Shown in pieces: positions 6,001 through 11,916 of a stretch of DNA of 13,824 nucleotides (position 1 is its first letter; each line of letters opens with the position of its first letter). The notes below the pieces were generated by a model. That model was not told where the DNA came from and ran no database searches. It saw only the letters and a list, made by a program, of their open reading frames with translations. Origin of the DNA: Bryobacterales bacterium (GTDB lineage: Bacteria > Cyanobacteriota > Vampirovibrionia > Obscuribacterales > Obscuribacteraceae); NCBI GenBank assembly GCA_903970295.1, contig CAJCHQ010000586.1, positions 1 through 13,824 on the forward strand, in the 5' to 3' direction. The translations under genes and the position numbers were made by a program.

Positions 6001-7206
6001 GTGAAAAACATAGGCATCATTACATCCGGCGGAGACTGCGGCGGGCTGAACGGAGTCATCAAAGGCGCAGCGCTGACGGCTCTTAGCAAAGGCATGACAG
6101 CCTGGATCGTGCCCAATGGATACGCCGGTCTTTACAATCTGGTAGATCTCAAGAATTTGACGAAGCTCACTCCCGAACGCATCGAGGCAATCGATGTCAT
6201 TGTCGCTGGAAGCGAAGCCGGAAACTCGCGCGTCAAAGTTTCCAAAATCAAAGACGACAAAAAATATGAGCGCATTAAAGAGGGGCTAAAGAAGTTCAAT
6301 ATCGAAGCGTTGGTCATCGCCGGCGGTGATGATACAGGCAGCGTCGTCGCTGACTTAGCCAGCAAAGGCATTCCTTGTGTGCACGCGCCTAAAACCATGG
6401 ACCTCGATTTGATGCCCTACAGCGTAGGCGGCGATTCTACGATCAATCGCATCGCCGAAGAAATCCGCGACCTTAAAACAACTGGTCGCACTCACAATCG
6501 CATCATTGTCTTGGAAGTATTCGGACGGTACGCCGGGCATACGGCATTTCGGGGCGGCGTCGCGGCCGACGCAGACGCCGTGCTGATACCGGAGATTCCC
6601 GTCGACTTCGATGTGCTCTACAAAAATATTCGCGATAAGTTCATCAAGCGGATCGAGGAAAGCGATGTCCACGCCGGCACCGCAGTCGTGGTTGTCGCGG
6701 AGGGGCTGCGGGACGCATCGGGCAACGAACTGGTCGATATGACTTCGACCCCAGATTCGTTCGGTCACAGAAAACTGATCGGAGCAGGTCGTTATGTGGT
6801 CAAAGCAATAGAAGATCGAATCAAAGCTGATCCGGAAGTCAAAGCTTTTATGAAACGCACCGGTCAATTCGTTGAAGGCGTTTATGAAATTCCTGAAGTT
6901 CGTGAAATTCGCCCGAGCCATTTGGTCAGATGCGGGTCGAGTTCTGCGCTTGATTCGAATTTCGGCTTAGAAGTCGGCGCCGCGGCGGTTGAATTGATCA
7001 CCAAAGACATTTTGGGTGTCACTGTCGTCTCTTATCAAGGCGGAAAAATCGAGTACATGGACGTCAAAGATGCAATCGTGCAAAGACTGGTAGATCCGGC
7101 AGACGTGGCACTGTTCGAAACGCTTGGTATTTCTTTCGGGCGCACACCGGAGAAACCTGAAGCCAAAGCGGAAAAGATTACAGGCAAACCTGCCAGAGTT
7201 TATTAG
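6001..7206 (+). CDS. pfp: 6-phosphofructokinase, PPi-dependent type by active-site signature
   Basis: A 401-residue PfkA-superfamily enzyme that phosphorylates fructose 6-phosphate at C1 in glycolysis. Conserved blocks in order are I-T-S-G-G-D-C-G-G-L-N (7-17), I-A-G-G-D-D-T-G-S (106-114), A-P-K-T-M-D-L-D (129-136, catalytic D134), G-G-D-S-T (143-147), E-V-F-G-R-Y-A-G-H in place of M-G-R-x-x-G, A-D-A-D-A-V-L-I-P-E, and V-V-A-E-G. The phosphoryl-donor determinants are D111 and K131; Asp/Lys at these positions mark pyrophosphate-dependent enzymes, whereas ATP enzymes have Gly/Gly (E. coli G104, G124). The first loop has Gly where most family members have Pro or Ala. The C-terminal 60 or so residues exceed E. 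coli PfkA (320 residues) and end in a Lys/Glu-rich tail. The start is GTG with GAGG 12 nt upstream; the N-terminal strand is conserved, so no later start is likely. A small gene follows after 11 bp. Confidence 0.92.
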   Translation: MKNIGIITSGGDCGGLNGVIKGAALTALSKGMTAWIVPNGYAGLYNLVDLKNLTKLTPERIEAIDVIVAGSEAGNSRVKVSKIKDDKKYERIKEGLKKFNIEALVIAGGDDTGSVVADLASKGIPCVHAPKTMDLDLMPYSVGGDSTINRIAEEIRDLKTTGRTHNRIIVLEVFGRYAGHTAFRGGVAADADAVLIPEIPVDFDVLYKNIRDKFIKRIEESDVHAGTAVVVVAEGLRDASGNELVDMTSTPDSFGHRKLIGAGRYVVKAIEDRIKADPEVKAFMKRTGQFVEGVYEIPEVREIRPSHLVRCGSSSALDSNFGLEVGAAAVELITKDILGVTVVSYQGGKIEYMDVKDAIVQRLVDPADVALFETLGISFGRTPEKPEAKAEKITGKPARVY

Positions 7207-7217
7207 CAGGGGCCTTT

Positions 7218-7499
7218 GTGGCACCCACAGTTAAAGGCAACACTTTTACCTTCAAAGAAAGTGCAAGGTCGACAGTCTTCAACGGCCACGCTGTGCAACC
7301 AGCGAAGGTCGAAATCGAAGTCGATCCGCCAAGCGGGAATCTCGTGCGTGACGCAAGCAACTACGAATTGATTGCCACCGGCAGCGTTCGCTTCGGTCAA
7401 GAACCTGTAGGTGAACCGATCGTCGGCAAATATTCCTGCCTAAAAGCGTCAATGAAAATCGTGGTCTTACGCAGGTCAGAAGTGAGGGCCGATGCATAG
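7218..7499 (+). CDS. Small protein of unknown function downstream of phosphofructokinase
   Basis: A 93-residue protein I do not recognise. It starts with GTG at 7218, preceded by AGGGG (7208-7212) at 5-nt spacing, and begins 11 bp after the phosphofructokinase stop, so it is very likely translated from the same mRNA. The sequence is polar with alternating hydrophobic residues suggesting a small beta-rich soluble fold (for example the K-V-E-I-E-V-D-P-P segment followed by the Y-E-L-I-A-T-G-S-V-R-F strand). There is no signal peptide, membrane helix or metal motif; one Cys is present near the C-terminus (K-Y-S-C-L-K). Coding status rests on the ribosome site, operon position and balanced composition. 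The antisense frame over the same bases is Arg/Cys-rich and less credible. A role linked to phosphofructokinase is only an inference from position. Confidence 0.6.
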   Translation: MAPTVKGNTFTFKESARSTVFNGHAVQPAKVEIEVDPPSGNLVRDASNYELIATGSVRFGQEPVGEPIVGKYSCLKASMKIVVLRRSEVRADA

Positions 7500-7502
7500 T
7501 GT

Positions 7503-7553
7503 TTGACATAGAATCTATTCGATTGGTGTGTCAACAATATGTGACAGTTGACG
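7503..7553 (+). promoter_or_regulatory. Cluster of TTGAC-type half-sites upstream of the TIM-barrel gene
   Basis: TTGACA at 7503-7508, its perfect inverse TGTCAA at 7529-7534 (20 bp between arms) and TTGACG at 7548-7553 lie in the 156-bp gap before the next gene. One of them could be a -35 hexamer, but I see no good -10 at the right distance from any of the three. They may form a regulator binding site; the support is only the repetition. Confidence 0.25.
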
Positions 7554-7642
7554 CTTAGTGTTTGCTACAGAAGCAGGCAGCTAGCTTTTCACTATCCTTC
7601 CCTCGATATCCTTTCATTTGTTTTATTGGCATTTCCAAATTT

Positions 7643-7648
7643 GGAGAG
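7643..7648 (+). promoter_or_regulatory. Strong ribosome-binding site not aligned with the long downstream frame
   Basis: GGAGAG at 7643-7648 is 7 nt before the ATG at 7656, an ideal distance. That ATG opens a 14-codon frame ending at TAA 7698-7700, not the 436-residue frame, whose first ATG (7666) is 17 nt from this site and in a different phase. Confidence 0.6.
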
Positions 7649-7655
7649 TTTTGTT

Positions 7656-7700
7656 ATGGCTGTAAATGCAAGGACGCGCGTGCAACATTTCCCTGGTTAA
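7656..7700 (+). CDS. 14-codon ORF overlapping the start of the TIM-barrel gene (leader peptide or frameshifted N-terminus)
   Basis: ATG at 7656 with an excellent ribosome site reads MAVNARTRVQHFPG and stops at 7698-7700, inside the first codons of the long frame that begins at 7666 in the +1 phase. Three explanations fit. It may be a leader peptide translationally coupled to the main gene. It may be the true N-terminus, joined to the main frame by a programmed frameshift or a one-base sequencing error. Or the ORF may be fortuitous. The peptide is basic but has no signal-like hydrophobic core. Confidence 0.35.
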   Translation: MAVNARTRVQHFPG

Positions 7701-8976
7701 AGCAACTATGATCCTGAGCGATATTGAAAAGCCCGCAGGACCCGGCGCACCCGACCACAAAGCACTAGCCAAAATGCAATCCGAGGCCTACTCCGCACAG
7801 CCAGCAGTCAATCAGAAAGCTGATGCAGTCATTCCGCTGCAAGTAACGCGTTCGGATACGTCTAAAAAGTTTCTTCCACCCTTCTCCCTTGGCGATCGGC
7901 TCAGTGTTGGTATGGCCTGGAACGGTGCCGACAATCTAGGCAATGAAGATCCGTTGGCCACTATGGCGCGCCACAATCTTGTTTTCGCCGGGCCCGAGAC
8001 TTTTGGCCTTCACTGGAAGAGTGCTCAATATCCCGGTCTTGCTATCGACTTTACCGAGGACAGTATCGAACGCGCGCAAACCAGACACGAAAAGCTTGTT
8101 GCCACCAACCCTCAAATAGCGATTCTAGCCGAAATTCGCTACCGTGATGCACCATCAAATTACTTGCCCCCAAATAGCAGCTGGTGGCAGCGAGATACCG
8201 GGGGCAGAATAGTTGAAGGTTATCCCGGTAAAGGCCTGGACTACAAGATGCTCGACATCAGAAATCCTGAGTTTCAAGACCACGTCGCCGCTCAGGCAGC
8301 GGCTGCGGTAAGATCCGGCGCAGTCGGAGGAATTATGCTTGATTGGTTCAATGACGGCGAACATAGAGGTAAAGAGTGGGATGATGCACGCGTTCAAATG
8401 CTAACAAAAATTCGAACAGCAGTTGACGCTGTCGACCCCCACGCCAAGATCTTCATCAACACAAACGCGGAACAGCAGCCGGCGAATATTGCCCGCTTGG
8501 TCGACGGCTATTACATGGAGTGCAATCACAGTTCTTCTGCTGGTGACTGGAAGAAAATTACAGCAGCGGTGGATCGTGCCGAACAACAGGGAAAGATCCC
8601 GTTCGTTGAAACCTGGCCTGACGATAACGAAGGGCGAGAGGAGGTGCACAAAATGAGAGCCACTATGACTATGATCATGACTCACGCTCCTGATGGCTAC
8701 GCACTATTTGCCGATCCCGACGGCGCGAATAAGAAAGAACATTTGCACAACTGGTACAGTTTTTACAATACCAAGGCCGGCAAGTCTGTCGGGATACTTA
8801 TGGACTTTGACGGAAGCTCGAGGCGCGAATATGAAAACGGAACAGTTATCTACAATCCGATCGGCAATAAACCGGTAACAGTAACATTCCCTAAATCGCG
8901 CACAAGCGCTGCCACCGGTAAAACCGGAGTATCATTCGTCGTCAATCCCGAGGACGGCGATATTTTCCTTAAATAG
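7666..8976 (+). CDS. Putative glycoside hydrolase-like TIM-barrel protein (GHL15-like)
   Basis: A 436-residue protein whose central part (about residues 80-390) reads like the hypothetical glycosyl hydrolase 15/DUF4015 type of TIM barrel. Supporting blocks are M-A-W-N-G-A-D near the first strand, a segment with Y-K-M-L-D-I-R-N-P-E-F-Q-D-H-V (family form: D-x-x-N-P-E-x-x-D), G-G-I-M-L-D-W-F-N-D-G-E (D and E near strand ends are candidate acid/base residues), K-I-F-I-N-T-N, D-G-Y-Y-M-E-C-N and P-F-V-E-T-W-P-D-D-N. The C-terminal 60 or so residues look like a small beta domain (G-T-V-I-Y-N-P, V-T-V-T-F-P). No Sec signal is visible; the first 60 residues are polar. The start is uncertain: ATG 7666 and ATG 7708 both lack a ribosome site, and the good site at 7643 serves the overlapping 14-codon frame. 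The substrate is unknown, and the family call rests on motif memory only. Confidence 0.7.
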   Translation: MQGRACNISLVKATMILSDIEKPAGPGAPDHKALAKMQSEAYSAQPAVNQKADAVIPLQVTRSDTSKKFLPPFSLGDRLSVGMAWNGADNLGNEDPLATMARHNLVFAGPETFGLHWKSAQYPGLAIDFTEDSIERAQTRHEKLVATNPQIAILAEIRYRDAPSNYLPPNSSWWQRDTGGRIVEGYPGKGLDYKMLDIRNPEFQDHVAAQAAAAVRSGAVGGIMLDWFNDGEHRGKEWDDARVQMLTKIRTAVDAVDPHAKIFINTNAEQQPANIARLVDGYYMECNHSSSAGDWKKITAAVDRAEQQGKIPFVETWPDDNEGREEVHKMRATMTMIMTHAPDGYALFADPDGANKKEHLHNWYSFYNTKAGKSVGILMDFDGSSRREYENGTVIYNPIGNKPVTVTFPKSRTSAATGKTGVSFVVNPEDGDIFLK

Positions 8977-9039
8977 CGCAATCCGACGTGCCGTCGCGCC
9001 TATCAAATGACTCCTGGAAGAGCCTGCAAAAGGTTTAGT

Positions 9040-9095
9040 CTGATCAAGGACAATTAGAGTCCGCCACCACTTATAGTGGCGTTAACTTGATCCAG
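9040..9095. repeat. Nested inverted repeat between convergent genes
   Basis: CTGATCAAG (9040-9048) pairs with CTTGATCCAG (9086-9095) over 9 bp with one bulged C. Inside it, CGCCAC (9062-9067) pairs perfectly with GTGGCG (9076-9081) around an 8-nt loop. The two stems would stack into one long hairpin in RNA from either strand. It sits between the convergent TIM-barrel and TetR genes and may end transcription from both sides, although there is no T-run. Confidence 0.4.
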
Positions 9096-9146
9096 AAACA
9101 GCGGAAGATCTCACGCCCAAATTTCTATAACGTCAAACCGCTGTAG

Positions 9147-9758
9147 CTAATCAGAGTCTGGTGATTTGACTCCAGCCAGCACTAGTTTGATCATTGCCAT
9201 CGCATACTGCTCAAGCATCTTTTTGTCAAAACCAGGGTTGGGCGCACGCAGTCGTTCATAGGGCGGAAAAAGCGCGGACAGACTGTAGCAGACAAGTTCT
9301 GCTTTGCGTAGATATTCATTGGAAAACTTCGCTTTGGGCATCTCGTTATTGCTGGCGAGTTTTTGCAGTAACTCGGCGATTTGCAGAAAGACTATGCTTT
9401 GAAAGCTCAGCATTTCAGTGAGAACCGCAGGGTTTGCCGAGGCTAAAACCTGTGGACTGTGCAGATGTCCGCCGGCGATTTCCCAATAAGACATGACGTG
9501 TCCAAAGAGGAGATTTTCGAGAGTTTTCGTGTATGGAGGTGCCGCGTTTTTGACCAGCTCCAAAATGCGATTGAGTTCTTTGGCTGTAAATTGCTGGACC
9601 ACACCAACCAAAATCAATTCTTTATTTTGGAATTCAAGATAGACGGAGCCCTTGCTAATGCCCGAACGCTCAGCGATGTCGTCAACGGTCGTTTTTTCAA
9701 ATCCATAGTAACCAAAGAGCCAGGCAGCGCTTTCCAGGATTTTTTCTCTTCTTTTCAA
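9147..9758 (-). CDS. TetR/AcrR-family transcriptional regulator
   Basis: A 203-residue TetR-family repressor of typical length. The N-terminal DNA-binding domain is clear: R-E-K-I-L-E-S-A-A-W-L-F opens helix 1, then G-Y-Y-G-F-E-K-T-T-V-D-D-I-A, then the helix-turn-helix A-E-R-S-G-I-S-K-G-S-V-Y-L-E-F (about 29-43) with K-E-L-I-L. The remaining 150 or so residues are the helical ligand-binding and dimerisation domain, which does not reveal the ligand. The start is TTG at 9758, firmly set by GGAGG (complement of 9766-9770) seven bases upstream and by the helix 1 position. It is divergent from the secreted fasciclin gene, with 111 bp between start codons. A perfect AT-rich palindrome at 9777-9787 lies just upstream of its ribosome site and is a good candidate for an autoregulatory operator. 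The regulator probably controls the fasciclin gene, itself, or both. Confidence 0.92.
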   Translation of the reverse strand: MKRREKILESAAWLFGYYGFEKTTVDDIAERSGISKGSVYLEFQNKELILVGVVQQFTAKELNRILELVKNAAPPYTKTLENLLFGHVMSYWEIAGGHLHSPQVLASANPAVLTEMLSFQSIVFLQIAELLQKLASNNEMPKAKFSNEYLRKAELVCYSLSALFPPYERLRAPNPGFDKKMLEQYAMAMIKLVLAGVKSPDSD

Positions 9759-9776
9759 TTGGATACCTCCGACCGT

Positions 9777-9787
9777 AATGATTCATT
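9777..9787. promoter_or_regulatory. Candidate TetR operator, perfect palindrome AATGATTCATT
   Basis: The 11-bp sequence AATGATTCATT is a perfect inverted repeat around the T at 9782, extendable to imperfect GTAA/TTAC arms (9775-9790). It lies 18 bp upstream of the TetR start codon, within the divergent region shared with the fasciclin gene, where TetR-family proteins commonly bind. Binding is inferred from position and symmetry only. Confidence 0.4.
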
Positions 9788-9808
9788 TTACAATTGACCA
9801 ATAGAGGA

Positions 9809-9837
9809 TTGACTAAATACATCTTTTCGGTCAAAAT
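9809..9837 (+). promoter_or_regulatory. Candidate promoter for the fasciclin gene
   Basis: TTGACT (9809-9814, 5/6) and CAAAAT (9832-9837, 4/6) are separated by 17 bp. Similar half-sites TTGACC (9794-9799) and GGTCAA (9829-9834) flank and overlap it, forming an inverted pair that could bind a regulator. Transcription from here would give a short leader before the ATG at 9870. Confidence 0.35.
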
Positions 9838-9869
9838 TATAAATGTTACCTGTTATGGAGTTGAATTTG

Positions 9870-10352
9870 ATGCACATTTCGAAAATTGCCGCCACAGCGA
9901 TGGCTTTTGCTGCTTTGACGATAGGGCAATCAGCCTTTGCAGAGACTAAGGACATCGTCGATACTGCGGTTGCCGCAGGAAACTTCACTACCCTGGTCAA
10001 GGCGATCGGCGTTGCCGGTCTAGCAGATACATTGAAAGGACCAGGACCATTTACGGTTTTCGCTCCCGATGATGCTGCTTTTGCCAAGGTGCCAAGTGCT
10101 GCTCTGACTGAGCTGTTGGGAGACAAGCCCAAATTGGTGAAAGTGCTCACCCTGCACGTGGTGAAAGGTGACGTACCGGCTGCGGAAGTAGCGAAGCTGA
10201 AAAAAGTGACAACCCTCGAAGGCGAGACATTGGCGATCAAAAAAGCTAATGGTAAGGTCAAAATTGGCGCCGCTGAAGTAACCAGCACTGACATAAAATG
10301 CACCAATGGTGTGATTCATGTTATCGATACGGTCCTCATGCCCAGCAAATAA
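9870..10352 (+). CDS. Secreted fasciclin-domain (FAS1) protein
   Basis: A 160-residue exported protein made of one FAS1 domain, an extracellular adhesion-type fold, in the single-domain form common in bacteria. Residues 1-24 are a textbook Sec signal: M-H-I-S-K, a hydrophobic Ala-rich core, and A-F-A at the cleavage site. The mature domain shows I-V-D-T-A-V near its start, [14 protein letters not shown] (the H1 motif region), T-L-H-V-V-K-G (H2 region) and [13 protein letters not shown] at the end. I chose the ATG at 9870, which has GGAG nine bases upstream and yields the correct signal peptide; the in-frame ATGs at 9843 and 9855 would add residues ahead of the signal. The gene is divergent from the TetR regulator and ends seven bases before a strong hairpin, so it is probably monocistronic. 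A role in cell-surface or matrix adhesion is a family-level inference. Confidence 0.92.
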   Translation: MHISKIAATAMAFAALTIGQSAFAETKDIVDTAVAAGNFTTLVKAIGVAGLADTLKGPGPFTVFAPDDAAFAKVPSAALTELLGDKPKLVKVLTLHVVKGDVPAAEVAKLKKVTTLEGETLAIKKANGKVKIGAAEVTSTDIKCTNGVIHVIDTVLMPSK

Positions 10353-10359
10353 TAAAAGA

Positions 10360-10405
10360 GGTAGGGAGGCCGCAAAATCGGCTTCCCTACCGATCTGTAT
10401 TTTTG
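10360..10405 (+). terminator. Strong hairpin terminator after the fasciclin gene
   Basis: GGTAGGGAGGCCG (10360-10372) pairs with CGGCTTCCCTACC (10379-10391) over 13 bp with a single G-T wobble, around the loop CAAAAT. A run of five T (in TATTTTTG) follows after about 8 nt. The stem is unusually long. The delayed T-run makes it slightly atypical, but position and stability support Rho-independent termination. Confidence 0.75.
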
Positions 10406-10427
10406 TCGCCACCGAGGTAATAGAGAA

Positions 10428-11054
10428 ATGACCAGTAGAATTCTCACTTTTGCTTTGCTGGCTTTGTTTCTCTTGATCGGAAATGACGCGCTAGGCTCCG
10501 AAAAACAAAAGCATACAAAAGAAGTAAAACTTAGCTATGTAGCCCACATTGAGAAACCGGCGGTCAAGATGGAAAAACGCGGCGATCGAAATTATGTAGT
10601 CGGAACTATCTTGATTGATGCGAAACCAGAATCAATCTGGGATATTCTCGTTGATTACCCAAACGCACCACAAGTTTTCAAAAATCTGAAATTATGCGAA
10701 GTGGTCGGTCAGAGAGGACCAATCAAGCTTGTTCGTCAGCTGGTCAATACTGGCAGTCCAATCAAGTTTGACTATACCGTTGCACTCGTCGAGAAAAAAC
10801 CATACAGCATCGAATGGTCTAGGGATTCTGGCTCGTTTAAAGAAGTGACCGGAACATGGCAGCTAGAGCCACTCGAATCAGGTACGCAAACGAGGGTTAC
10901 TTACAGCATCTTCATTGATGGTGGCATGTTTTTACCGCCCTGGTTGCTCGCGCCGCAATTGAAAGGCTACTTGCCGGTCGTGCTTGAGGCCTTGCGCGAC
11001 AAAGTTTTGAGCGATAAGGATAGGAATAGCGAAGCCAAAATCGAAAAGGAATAA
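10428..11054 (+). CDS. Secreted SRPBCC/START-like (polyketide cyclase-type) protein
   Basis: A 208-residue protein with a Sec-type signal (M-T-S-R, then a hydrophobic F-A-L-L-A-L-F-L-L core, with probable cleavage near residue 23) and an SRPBCC/START-fold domain at about residues 50-195. The fold is suggested by G-T-I-L-I-D-A-K-P-E-S-I-W-D-I-L-V-D-Y-P-N-A-P, the usual first strand and helix of polyketide cyclase/coenzyme Q-binding proteins, and by W-Q-L-E-P-L-E-S-G-T-Q-T-R-V-T-Y and the C-terminal amphipathic helix around L-P-V-V-L-E-A-L-R. Such folds bind hydrophobic ligands such as lipids in a central cavity; the ligand here is unknown. The ATG has GAGG ten bases upstream. The DUF1295 membrane protein gene begins 15 bp after its stop, so the two are very likely one transcript. 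A lipid-linked role fits both. Confidence 0.85.
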   Translation: MTSRILTFALLALFLLIGNDALGSEKQKHTKEVKLSYVAHIEKPAVKMEKRGDRNYVVGTILIDAKPESIWDILVDYPNAPQVFKNLKLCEVVGQRGPIKLVRQLVNTGSPIKFDYTVALVEKKPYSIEWSRDSGSFKEVTGTWQLEPLESGTQTRVTYSIFIDGGMFLPPWLLAPQLKGYLPVVLEALRDKVLSDKDRNSEAKIEKE

Positions 11055-11069
11055 AAGACGGCTAAGTTT

Positions 11070-11888
11070 ATGAATCAGTTTTTTGAAAGTGTAGTGATAC
11101 CAATTAGTGTTGCGCTCGCTGTTATGTTCGTTATTATGTTGATTGGCTGGGTCGCCAGCATCAGGATAAAGAATGCCGGAATCGTCGATGTTATCTGGGC
11201 ATTTAGTTTTGGACTCCTTGCTTTAATCTTTGCTTCATTAGAGCAAGGATTACCCGCTCGCCGGCTACTGCTTCTGACCATTGTTTTACCGTGGACTATC
11301 CGCCTCGGTGCTTATCTGTTGAAAAGGTTTTTACGGGAGTTTCCTCATGAAGACAAGCGTTACGCTGTCTGGCGCTCCGAATGGAAGGAACAAGCTACGC
11401 TTAACATGTTCTGGGTTTTTCAACTGCAAGGTTTTTTGATCTCGATACTTAGCTGGCAATTTGCTCTGGCATGCGCCGATGCTTCGCCAATTCGGTTTTC
11501 TGATCTGCTCGGTGTTGCAATAGGTCTAATTGGATTTGTGGGTGAATCCATCGCCGATAGCCAACTTGCTGCTTTCAAAAGCAACCCAATGAATGTTGGT
11601 AAGGTCTGCACTGATGGTCTCTGGAATTTTTCCAGGCATCCCAATTATTTTTTCGAATGGCTGGTTTGGATCGGACTTTTTGTATTCACCTCATCCAGTC
11701 AGCTTGGTCTCTATACCGTCTACAGTCCATTATTGATGCTTTTCATGCTCACCCGAGTGAGCGGTGTTAAGCTCACCGAGCAGCATGCCTTGCGAGCGCG
11801 CGGCAGCGAATACGAACGCTACCAGAAAACCACTTCTGCCTTTATACCGTGGTTTAAACTTCCGGTTCATCCATCCGCTAAAACCTAG
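11070..11888 (+). CDS. DUF1295 integral membrane protein (steroid reductase/ICMT-like fold)
   Basis: A 272-residue multi-pass inner-membrane protein of the DUF1295 family, related in fold to steroid 5-alpha-reductases and isoprenylcysteine methyltransferases. Hydrophobic spans lie at about 9-30, 40-57, 66-84, 112-132, 143-160 and 195-230. Signatures are D-V-I-W (40-43), the diagnostic S-R-H-P-N-Y-F-F-E-W (188-197), R-V-S-G-V-K-L-T-E and the C-terminal Y-E-R-Y-Q-K-T-T-S-A-F-I-P-W. In the fold relatives the R-H-P-N-Y block contributes to nucleotide-cofactor binding, so an oxidoreductase or transferase role on a lipid is plausible but not shown. The ribosome site is weak, which suggests translational coupling to the START-like gene 15 bp upstream. 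The beta-propeller gene follows after 28 bp. DUF1295 genes are often found near fatty-acid or cyclopropane-lipid genes in other bacteria; none is visible here. Confidence 0.9.
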   Translation: MNQFFESVVIPISVALAVMFVIMLIGWVASIRIKNAGIVDVIWAFSFGLLALIFASLEQGLPARRLLLLTIVLPWTIRLGAYLLKRFLREFPHEDKRYAVWRSEWKEQATLNMFWVFQLQGFLISILSWQFALACADASPIRFSDLLGVAIGLIGFVGESIADSQLAAFKSNPMNVGKVCTDGLWNFSRHPNYFFEWLVWIGLFVFTSSSQLGLYTVYSPLLMLFMLTRVSGVKLTEQHALRARGSEYERYQKTTSAFIPWFKLPVHPSAKT

Positions 11889-11916
11889 ATGTTGTTACTT
11901 TTCAATGGAGCTACTC

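Noticed and set aside
6355..6921. 188-residue minus-strand open frame inside phosphofructokinase
   Set aside because: It lies antisense to a strongly conserved gene, its composition (many Phe, Cys, His) is that of a shadow frame, and no family is recognisable.
7603..7642. T-rich stretch upstream of the TIM-barrel gene as a terminator for the preceding operon
   Set aside because: No stable stem immediately precedes the T-rich bases, so an intrinsic terminator is not supported.
9788..10306. 172-residue minus-strand open frame antisense to the fasciclin gene
   Set aside because: It mirrors the fasciclin codons, and its Ser/Thr/Ala-rich sequence is typical of an antisense shadow; the plus-strand gene has a signal peptide and clear motifs.
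11764..11916. 51-codon N-terminal extension of the propeller gene into the DUF1295 gene
   Set aside because: The start at 11917 has a proper ribosome site and signal peptide; the extension would put 51 residues ahead of the signal and overlap a conserved gene.
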